Source: Myxococcota bacterium
GTDB taxonomy: Bacteria; Myxococcota_A; UBA9160; PR03
DNA length: 6,510 nt
Reading direction: 5' to 3'
Assembly: GCA_030066475.1 (NCBI GenBank)
Contig: JASJBO010000396.1
Span: forward strand, 1 to 6,510
Below, piece by piece: positions 1-6,150 of this stretch (within the stretch, counting starts at the first letter, position 1; each line of letters starts with the position of its first letter). The translations under genes were made by a program, and so were the position numbers. The notes beneath the pieces were generated by a model that did not search any database, was not told the DNA's origin, and saw only the letters and a program-made list of their open reading frames with translations.

Positions 1-24
1 CTTCTCGCGTCGCGTTGCCCGGAC

Positions 25-1581
25 TCAGGGAACGCTGCAGTCGATCTCGAAGGCGGACGCGGCCGGGAGGAACCTGTAGCTGCGCGAGGCATCCGAGATC
101 GCGATCACGCCGATCTCGGACGCCGAAAGGGACACGCAGATGCCTTCCAGGCGGAGCCGGTACGCGTTCACCGGCTGATCGGCCGCCCCCAGGCCGAATG
201 CCTCTTCGACGTCTCGTCGGCTGCCATCGGTCTGCCCCACCCGCACGACCCGCCCGTCGACCACGACCGCGATCGTGGTCGACGACGAGGGGCTCTGTCT
301 GTCGAACGACCAGCCCTCCACCACGGGACTGTCGACTCCGCGCTCCGCGCGCACCGAGCCCAGATAGCCGGAGATCGTGGCATCGCTGGGCCGAAAGCCC
401 TGCGCCTCCAGCTCCTCGAGGAAGCTGGCCACGGGGCTCGGGCGGGCGGACGAGGCCCCTGGGATCGTCTCTTCCCGGGCCCAGAAGCCGGGATCCGTCG
501 CCGCCGGGAGGGCCGCCGGAAGTCCCGTGCTGATGACCTCGGCGATCTTCGCGTAGCCCCGGCTGGAGGGGTGACCGTCTCCATCCATGGGGTAGAGGAG
601 GTCGCCCTGGGCGATTGCCTGGCTGAGCGGCGATGCGATGTCGACGTAGGTACCTCCCGTCTCGGTGATGGTGTCGATCAGCTGCGCATGAAACCGGTTC
701 TCGTTGACGACCAGTTGCCGGTATTCCTCGCCGATCTCGATGCCGTTCTGCTCGAGGAGTGGCGCGTAGACGCTTTCCTTGGTTGGTAGGACTACGAACA
801 CCACGCGGACCTTCTGCGCGCGAGCAAGCTCGATGATCTCGGCGACGACTCGGTTCTGGATCTCGTAGCCGAGCGTGGTCACGAGCCGGTCGGGGTCGTT
901 CACGTCGAACCGCATCGCCACCTGAAAGGGCATGACGATCTCGGGATCGTGCGTGATCCGCAGCTTCTCGAGCAAATCGCCCCTTCTGACCTGCGTCTCG
1001 AGGTCGGCGAAGGCAACTTCCGGTCGTGGCCGGTAGTCGCTCCAATAGGGCGTCGAGTACGCCATGAGTGCGTTCTCGAGCGAGTCGTTGCCCATGTAGA
1101 GGGCAACGACGACGAGGCGGGGCTCCAGGCGGAGCGCCCTCTCGAACATGTACCGGTAGGAGAGCCCTCCCCAGCCCGGCAGGGCCATGTTGTAGACGGA
1201 CCGGCCCAGGATCTCTGCGAGGCGACTCGGCCAGTTGGAATCGATGTCCACGTTGATTCCGTAGGACTGGCTATCCCCGAGCACGACCACGTCCGGATGG
1301 GCCGGGATCTCGTGGTTGCGAAAGCCGAGCAGATCGTGGGGGCCCACGTTCTTGACCCGGTCGGGCCTCAGGAAGCTCTTGCCCCGCCTCCGGACGTAGG
1401 GGTCGACGATGCTCCAATCATCTCCCAAGGCCGCGTAGTCGAACACGAGGTCGAAGAAAGGCACTGCCCGCTCGTCCGACTGGACCACCGTCAGGTCGAG
1501 GTAGACCGGGTCCGCCTGGTGGAAGAACGCGACATAGCCCCAGATGAGAGACCCGACGACGCAGGCCACCATCGCAAGCAT
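25..1581 (-). CDS. Membrane-anchored SGNH/GDSL hydrolase-like protein (AlgJ/AlgX type), probable polysaccharide acyl/acetyl-modifying enzyme
   Basis: The 518-residue product opens with a hydrophobic segment (about residues 1-20), read as an uncleaved anchor with the rest in the periplasm. The SGNH core spans about residues 96-355. Block I is VVVLGDSQSYG with the nucleophile Ser104; block II is the NMALPGWG stretch (Gly136); block III is GND (Asn165); the last block is DGDGHPSSRGY, with Asp335 and His337 in the D-x-H arrangement of AlgJ/AlgX rather than the common D-x-x-H. The catalytic set therefore looks intact. Relatives in alginate and other exopolysaccharide systems act on O-acetyl groups of glycans; the substrate here is unknown. 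Residues about 402-515 form a separate beta-rich domain (GWSFD, VVVDGRVV, RRDV) resembling one in the upstream glycosyltransferase. It is the last gene of the visible cluster. The ATG at 1581 is the first in-frame ATG after an amber codon at 1633-1635. It lacks a well-spaced ribosome site and leaves the anchor without preceding basic residues, so the true start is uncertain. Family call fairly sure, exact reaction inferred. Confidence 0.8.
   Translation of the reverse strand: MLAMVACVVGSLIWGYVAFFHQADPVYLDLTVVQSDERAVPFFDLVFDYAALGDDWSIVDPYVRRRGKSFLRPDRVKNVGPHDLLGFRNHEIPAHPDVVVLGDSQSYGINVDIDSNWPSRLAEILGRSVYNMALPGWGGLSYRYMFERALRLEPRLVVVALYMGNDSLENALMAYSTPYWSDYRPRPEVAFADLETQVRRGDLLEKLRITHDPEIVMPFQVAMRFDVNDPDRLVTTLGYEIQNRVVAEIIELARAQKVRVVFVVLPTKESVYAPLLEQNGIEIGEEYRQLVVNENRFHAQLIDTITETGGTYVDIASPLSQAIAQGDLLYPMDGDGHPSSRGYAKIAEVISTGLPAALPAATDPGFWAREETIPGASSARPSPVASFLEELEAQGFRPSDATISGYLGSVRAERGVDSPVVEGWSFDRQSPSSSTTIAVVVDGRVVRVGQTDGSRRDVEEAFGLGAADQPVNAYRLRLEGICVSLSASEIGVIAISDASRSYRFLPAASAFEIDCSVP
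255..284. repeat. Perfect 12-bp inverted repeat with a 6-base loop inside the SGNH gene
   Basis: CGTCGACCACGA at 255-266 is the exact reverse complement of TCGTGGTCGACG at 273-284, separated by CCGCGA. It lies in the codons for Thr-Thr-Ile-Ala-Val-Val-Val-Asp near the start of the C-terminal beta domain. In RNA it would form a very stable hairpin. It is not followed by a T-run on either strand, so it is not a canonical terminator. A by-product of GTC/GTG/GAC/ACC codon use is possible. Confidence 0.7.
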
Positions 1582-1697
1582 CGCGGCGAAGAATCCCTGC
1601 GTCCTGGAGATGGGAATGGGTTTCTCCGTGCTCTAGATGGAGTTGGGGATTCCGGGCGGCCAGAAGACCAGATCGCGCTCGGGACACGCGCGCGACG
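1582..1697. other. 116-bp gap between the giant glycosyltransferase gene and the SGNH gene
   Basis: I see no convincing promoter and no stem followed by a T-run. The minus strand can form a 7-bp G/C-rich stem (1690-1696 with 1672-1678, one G-U pair) just after the upstream stop, but nothing U-rich follows it. Read in the frame of the SGNH gene, this gap keeps a coding-like third-position G/C excess and is interrupted by one TAG. It may therefore be former or misassigned coding sequence rather than a true spacer. Confidence 0.6.
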
Positions 1698-1701
1698 TCA
1701 T
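1633..1701 (-). other. 22-codon ORF overlapping the upstream stop as ATGA, in frame with the SGNH gene and ended by TAG
   Basis: The ATG at 1701-1699 shares bases with the TGA stop at 1700-1698 of the giant gene, the classic 4-bp overlap of coupled genes. The frame encodes 22 residues (MTSRACPERD...GIPNSI) and stops at TAG 1635-1633. It is the same frame as the SGNH gene, whose first ATG lies 17 sense codons after the TAG. About 19 of 22 third positions are G or C, against roughly 12 to 13 of 22 at first and second positions, as expected for coding DNA here. It could be the original start of the SGNH gene broken by a nonsense change or read error, a short coupling leader, or chance. No clear ribosome site precedes it. 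Confidence 0.35.
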
Positions 1702-4700
1702 TCGGAAGCGGGTTTCGGTGCCGAGGTGAGGCGAAGGAACAGCGTGTCCTGGAAGCAGGAGGCGCCCTTCCGGCCGCACCAGGATCCGAGGTTGATCTCG
1801 GCGGTGAGGCCCGTCCGCGCCAGGAGCTCGCGGAGCCACGACTCGTCGTAGCCGATCGCGTGCAGTGGGTTGTCGAGGTCGTGGATGCGGCAGTGGTCGT
1901 CGAAGCGGTGAGGCATGGGGAAGACCGAGAGCCCCTCGGCCTCGCAGCGTTCCCACGAGTCGTTGAGGAGGAAGAAGGTCGCGCACAGCACCGATCGGGG
2001 ACCCATCAGGGAGGCGATCTCCCGCAGGTAGTGCGCGACTTCGTCCGGGTACATGTGCGTGAACACGCTGAACGCGAGGATCAGGTCCGGGGGATCCTGG
2101 CGGCGGGGCAGGCGCACCTCCGTCGCACGCAGGCGGCCCCCGGGGTTGTAGCGCTCGTTGTGGACGTCGAGATGGCGGAACTCGAAGCCCGGGGCGTGCG
2201 GCACGAAGTTCGCCTGCAGCCATTCGATCTGCCTCTTCAGCACGTCGCAGCCCACGTACGAGCCCGAGAACTGGCGGTCGAGCAAGGTGTAGGCGAGGCG
2301 ACCGTACCCGCACCCCACGTCGAGGATGCTCCCCCGGCGCACGAGATGGCCGCGGTCCGCGACGAACTCGATCAAGCGCTGGCCGCGTTCGAGCATCTCC
2401 TCCGGGCTCCGGTCCATGAACATGAGGCTCGTGGGAGGGAAGGGGGGGGCGCAGGGACGCGCAGCGCGGTCCTCCACCGGCGCACCTCCCGCCGTCCGCT
2501 CCTCCCGAACCTCCTTTGCGCGGCGGCGGTCCAGCTCGGATGCCACGGCCAGGATGTCGAGGGCCCGCTTCGCGAAGCTGTGCTCGGCGCGAACGCGCTC
2601 GGCAACACGCAACCTCTCGGCCCGTCCCAGCCGCGCGGCGTCCTCGGCCTTCTCCAGCAACCCGGGCAGCTCTGCCGGATGGGAGTAGGTGAGAACCACG
2701 TCGCCGAAGATCTCGCTCATTCCCTCGACGGGATCCGAGACGAGAAGCGCTCCGCAGGCGGTCGCATCGAACAGGCGATTGGACAGGAATCCCCACTCCC
2801 GCATCGACTGCCAGTGATCGTTCAACACGACGCTCGAGCCGGCATAGATCTCGCGGAGCTCGCGGTTGGGGACGTTCGTCGCCGCGATCGTGCCCTTCTG
2901 CAGGAACCGCTCCCAGCCGTTGCCGAAGACGCGCAGGTCGATTCCGGCTTCCAGGCAGTCGCGTACGATCGGCCTGAACACGTTGCGGGAGTTCCCCACG
3001 AACACCACGCCTGCGCCGGCCTCCAGGTCACCCTCCTCGCGGGGCCGGAAGAGCTCGGGATCCGTGCACTGGAGCAGGGTGGAGACGGGCACCGACACCC
3101 GGCTGCGCAGGTGATCGGCGAAGCGCGGCGAGGCCACGAAGACGTGATCGAAGCGCTCGCACTCCTCGAGCTCGAGCTTGTCGGGGTGGCTGATGACCCA
3201 CAGCAGATTGATCTGGTCGGGCCTGGGCTCGTAGGCCGAGAGCCCGCGCAGAAGGATGACCACGTCGTCGCCGACGGCCTCGGGACGATGCCATTCGTCG
3301 ATGCAATCGATGCGGGTGGAGTGTCCGTGTCGGTCGAGAGCCCGCTTGAGCGAGCGCGCGAAGTGGTAGTCGCCCCATTCCTCCCGGAGCGACGCTGTCG
3401 GCGTCCCGATCTTGATCGCGATGCGGAGCTGGGTACGCGAGGCCTCGCACAAGCGCCGCCACACCGAGCGCGCTCGGTGACGGTAGGTGTGCTTCGACTC
3501 GACGACCTCTCGCAGGCGCCGCACGAGCGCGACGCGCGCCTCCTCGTCCTCGAGGTAGCGCCGCAGCAGCTCCTCGAGCTCCTCCGAGCTCTCGTAGGTG
3601 GGCAGGGTGCCGTCGAAGAGCTCCTGGCTGCCGTGGACGCCGTTCGTGACGACGAGCGCGCCCGCGGAGAGCCCGTCGAAGACCCGGCTGTTCACCGAGC
3701 CCCAGGGCTTCGTCACGTGATTGGCGTCGTCGATCACGATCTTCGTGCTGGCGTACACATCGGGCATGCGGTCGTAGGGGAGCGCGCCCTGGGCGATCGG
3801 CCTGGTCGCCTCCACGTTCTCCCAGCCGTTGCCGAAGATCTTCCCCCGATGGCGCAGGGCGCTCGGGTCCAGGTGCGAGACGATGTCCCGGTCCTCGTTC
3901 CAGAAGTGGCCCGTGAAGCAGTAGTCGGAGGCGAGCTCTTCCCGGTAGGTGCCCGCCCGGAATCGATCCGCGGCGCTGGCGAGCGGCAGCCGCACGACGG
4001 GCTTCGAGAGCTTCTCCCCGAGGAAGTCGGCTGCCTTGCTCGAGGAGGCCCAGACGAGATCGAAGCCGGACGAAGTCTCGGCATCGGCGAAGCGATCGAA
4101 CCAGTTTCGCACCCAGGCGATCTTGAGCAGGTGCGGACTCGCGTTCTCGATCTTCTCCGGATCGTACTGGTCCAGCATGGCGATCAGGACGTCGACGCCC
4201 CTGAGGTCGTACCAGTCCCGGTCCCGCTCGAGGAAGAAGCACTCGCACGGGAACTGCGCCTCCAGCTCGCGGGCGAGCTCGAGGGCGCTGAAGTAGTCAC
4301 CGGCGAACGTCGTCTCCGAGGCACGGGTGACGGCAAAGGCGATGCGAGGGAGGCTGACGCTCCAGAAGCCGGGGCGCTCGAAGAGATCGGCCCGGAGCGC
4401 GCGCCGGTAGGCGTAGCCCAGCCGCTGGTCGAGAAGCTGGCGGTTGGCCAGGATCCGGCGGGCGCTCTCCGGATCGAGCCGCCTTCGACTGCGGGCGCGC
4501 TCGTGGTAGGCCGTCAGGTGATTGGCGCACACGATGCGCCTGCCTTCGATCAGTCCCACGCGCAGGCAGAGGTCGACGTCCTCGTAGCCATAGAAATAGC
4601 CGTCGTAGAAGCCCCCCCATTCGAGGAACTCGCTCCTGCGGCAGGCGAGAAACGCCCCCGTCGCCGCGGGCGTCGTCAACGGCAGGCCCTCCAGGGCCCG

Positions 4701-6140
4701 TGCTCGCTGCGTCGAACGGGTCTCGAAGGGCACGACGAGCTGCTCGAGGTCGCGATCCGCCGCTCGACGGAAGCGGTCGAAGTGCACGCCCAGGTGCTGG
4801 ATCGCCGGGGGGCCCTCGTTGCCATCGAGGTCGAGGTCGAAGTCGGAATCGAGCAGCTTGATTCCGACGAGCCCCGTATCGGGATCGTCGAGCAGTCCTA
4901 CGAGCGCTCCGAGCGGATCGCTGCAAAGGGTGAGGTCGTTGTTCGCGAAGACGAGGATCTCGGCGTCCGAAGTCCGCGCTCCCAGGTTGTTCGAGTCGGA
5001 GAACGAGTAGTTGCCGCCTCGGGCCACCCAGCGGATGGGGAGCCTCTCCCGCCACCGCTCCACGACCTTCTCGCTCTCGTCTCGGGAGCCGTGGTCGATG
5101 ATCGTGATGCGAACGGAGCCGTAGGTATTGAAGCGGTGGAAGGACTCGAGGAAGCGCTCGAGCGGCTCCGCTCCGTCGCGATTCAGCACGATCACTTCGA
5201 CCCGCGGCGGGTCTTCCCCGCTGGAGCGCGGCGGCGCACTCACCCACTCGAGACCGCGGGGCTCCAGCGTGCCGTTCCTTCCGTCGAGTCTCTTGGCGCG
5301 AACGAAGCTCTCGACCACGACCTGCCGCTGGCGGATCCGGTTCGCCCCGCTCCGCGGGCGGATCTCGACCTTGCCGGCGCGGTCCTCGAAGGTGATGGGA
5401 GGGACCTCCCAGGCGAAGCCGTAGCGGCCCGAGTCGGCGAACCTCGCGGCGAGGTCCCCGCGGAAGCGGTCGGCTCGGATGTTCGAGACGAGCACGCCGT
5501 CGACGTGCACCTCGAGCAGCACGCCCTCGCCGGGGCGCTCCGCGTCGCGCGCCCACCCGAAGACGCCGGTCTGGCCGTATCGGTCCACGGAGCCCTCGAC
5601 GACCGGGAGGGCGGCGGGCTCGGGGGGCGAGAGCTCCGATGGATGGCTCTCGGGCGGAGCGCTCAACACGGGCTCGTCCGGTGTCGGACGTGGCTGCCGG
5701 CCCGTGCGAGAGCCGACCTGCACGTAGTGAACCAGGGGATTGATCGCTGCCTCGGCCACGAAGGGGTTGCTGTCCAGGTACCACTTCGTGTCGAAGGTCG
5801 GGCTGGGGTTGCGTCCCTCGGCCGCGCCCGAGCGCAGGTAGTGGAGCAGGGGATTCGCGCCTCGCTCGGCGACGTCGGGATTCTGCTCGAGGTAGAAGCG
5901 CGAGTCGAAGTAGGGACTCGGATCGCGGCCTTCCCGGCCGCCGCAGCGCACGAAGTGGGTCAGCGGATCGAGGCGAGACTCGGCGACGTCGGGATTCTGC
6001 TCGAGATACCAGTCGGCGTCGAACAGACCGCTGGCGCGGATCTCGCCGGCACCGATGCGTTCGCGGGTGCGCGCCACGATCCGGAAGGTGATCGTCCAGT
6101 AGACGAGCTTGAGAATCCGACGCAGACGGGGGAGTCGCAT
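1698..6140 (-). CDS. Giant multidomain glycosyltransferase: NPDVA repeats, beta domain, GT2, two CgeB-like GT-B modules and a SAM methyltransferase
   Basis: The 1480-residue product is probably a cytosolic, membrane-associated enzyme that adds several sugars and a methyl group to a surface glycan. Residues 1-30 are basic and amphipathic with no clear signal peptide. Residues 40-153 are three 38-residue FD-WYL-NPDVA-NPL-H-G-GR repeats, followed by a Pro/Glu-rich linker. Residues about 181-282 are a beta-rich accessory domain (FGWARD, VHVDG). Residues about 312-550 are GT2: nucleotide-binding IIDHGSRDES with Asp349, metal-site NND at 400-402 and GYEDVDLCLR at 518-527 with the acidic catalytic pair. 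Residues about 598-900 and 904-1200 are two CgeB-like GT-B modules, each with FGNGWE (769, 1072) and an NSRVFD or SNRLFD motif. Residues about 1244-1475 are a class I methyltransferase: motif I ILDVGCGYGRLA at 1272-1283, acidic Asp1299, and SVFTHM at 1358-1363. Most relatives carry one or two of these catalytic parts, so this length is unusual. ATG 6140 is the only possible start: no start codon lies between it and the in-frame TGA at 6158-6156. The upstream gene ends 7 bp before, suggesting coupling. Acceptor, sugars and linkages cannot be read from sequence. Confidence 0.88.
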   Translation of the reverse strand: MRLPRLRRILKLVYWTITFRIVARTRERIGAGEIRASGLFDADWYLEQNPDVAESRLDPLTHFVRCGGREGRDPSPYFDSRFYLEQNPDVAERGANPLLHYLRSGAAEGRNPSPTFDTKWYLDSNPFVAEAAINPLVHYVQVGSRTGRQPRPTPDEPVLSAPPESHPSELSPPEPAALPVVEGSVDRYGQTGVFGWARDAERPGEGVLLEVHVDGVLVSNIRADRFRGDLAARFADSGRYGFAWEVPPITFEDRAGKVEIRPRSGANRIRQRQVVVESFVRAKRLDGRNGTLEPRGLEWVSAPPRSSGEDPPRVEVIVLNRDGAEPLERFLESFHRFNTYGSVRITIIDHGSRDESEKVVERWRERLPIRWVARGGNYSFSDSNNLGARTSDAEILVFANNDLTLCSDPLGALVGLLDDPDTGLVGIKLLDSDFDLDLDGNEGPPAIQHLGVHFDRFRRAADRDLEQLVVPFETRSTQRARALEGLPLTTPAATGAFLACRRSEFLEWGGFYDGYFYGYEDVDLCLRVGLIEGRRIVCANHLTAYHERARSRRRLDPESARRILANRQLLDQRLGYAYRRALRADLFERPGFWSVSLPRIAFAVTRASETTFAGDYFSALELARELEAQFPCECFFLERDRDWYDLRGVDVLIAMLDQYDPEKIENASPHLLKIAWVRNWFDRFADAETSSGFDLVWASSSKAADFLGEKLSKPVVRLPLASAADRFRAGTYREELASDYCFTGHFWNEDRDIVSHLDPSALRHRGKIFGNGWENVEATRPIAQGALPYDRMPDVYASTKIVIDDANHVTKPWGSVNSRVFDGLSAGALVVTNGVHGSQELFDGTLPTYESSEELEELLRRYLEDEEARVALVRRLREVVESKHTYRHRARSVWRRLCEASRTQLRIAIKIGTPTASLREEWGDYHFARSLKRALDRHGHSTRIDCIDEWHRPEAVGDDVVILLRGLSAYEPRPDQINLLWVISHPDKLELEECERFDHVFVASPRFADHLRSRVSVPVSTLLQCTDPELFRPREEGDLEAGAGVVFVGNSRNVFRPIVRDCLEAGIDLRVFGNGWERFLQKGTIAATNVPNRELREIYAGSSVVLNDHWQSMREWGFLSNRLFDATACGALLVSDPVEGMSEIFGDVVLTYSHPAELPGLLEKAEDAARLGRAERLRVAERVRAEHSFAKRALDILAVASELDRRRAKEVREERTAGGAPVEDRAARPCAPPFPPTSLMFMDRSPEEMLERGQRLIEFVADRGHLVRRGSILDVGCGYGRLAYTLLDRQFSGSYVGCDVLKRQIEWLQANFVPHAPGFEFRHLDVHNERYNPGGRLRATEVRLPRRQDPPDLILAFSVFTHMYPDEVAHYLREIASLMGPRSVLCATFFLLNDSWERCEAEGLSVFPMPHRFDDHCRIHDLDNPLHAIGYDESWLRELLARTGLTAEINLGSWCGRKGASCFQDTLFLRLTSAPKPASE
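2442..2449 (-). repeat. C8 homopolymer at the glycosyltransferase/methyltransferase junction
   Basis: Eight C on the coding strand fall in codons 1231-1233 (Ala-Pro-Pro), inside a proline-rich linker between the second GT-B module and the methyltransferase. Loss of one C would move reading into a frame that stops at 2374-2372, about two dozen codons later, removing the methyltransferase. Gain of one C would enter a frame open to 1635-1633. The frame is coding-like on both sides, so the length of 8 is probably correct here. Confidence 0.6.
5682..6023 (-). repeat. Three tandem 38-residue repeats (114 bp each) of FD-WYL-NPDVA type
   Basis: Units start at residues 40, 78 and 116 of the giant protein (coding-strand positions 6023, 5909 and 5795), each with the phase FD..(W/F)YL..NP.VAE....(D/N)PL.H(F/Y)....G...GR.P. 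The first two units share 23 of 38 residues; the third is more divergent (DSNPFVAE, RTGRQP). Such repeats are known N-terminal additions of bacterial polysaccharide glycosyltransferases. A binding or scaffolding role is an inference. Confidence 0.85.
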
Positions 6141-6146
6141 GGGCGG

Positions 6147-6150
6147 CCTA
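6147..6150 (-). promoter_or_regulatory. Weak ribosome site (TAGG) for the giant gene, overlapping the upstream stop codon
   Basis: On the coding strand the stop TAG of the upstream gene plus the next G gives TAGG, six bases before the ATG at 6140. The match to the anti-Shine-Dalgarno is only AGG. With a 7-bp intergenic gap, translation of the giant gene probably depends on ribosomes finishing the upstream gene. Confidence 0.4.

Noticed and set aside
1672..1696. G/C-rich stem just after the stop of the giant gene as a terminator
   Set aside because: The stem is only 7 bp with an 11-base loop and no T-run follows on the coding strand, so it does not fit a Rho-independent terminator.
949..1851. 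Plus-strand open frame of 300 codons opposite the SGNH gene
   Set aside because: It is the phase-matched antisense shadow of the SGNH gene, with no recognisable domain or ribosome site.
1633..2796. Minus-strand frame of 387 codons across the methyltransferase region
   Set aside because: The sequence before 1701 is an Arg/Pro-rich shifted reading of the methyltransferase. Only its last 22 codons, beyond the giant gene's stop, are of interest and are reported separately.
4612..4618. C7 run on the plus strand (G7 on the coding strand) in the GT2 domain
   Set aside because: It encodes the conserved Trp-Gly-Gly-Phe before the GYEDVD motif, so the protein sequence explains it and it does not lie at a domain boundary.
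3028..5784. Long minus-strand frames of 406 and 495 codons overlapping the giant gene
   Set aside because: They are Arg/Pro/Gly-rich shifted-frame readings of a gene whose own frame has coherent motifs throughout. They are not evidence of a frameshift.
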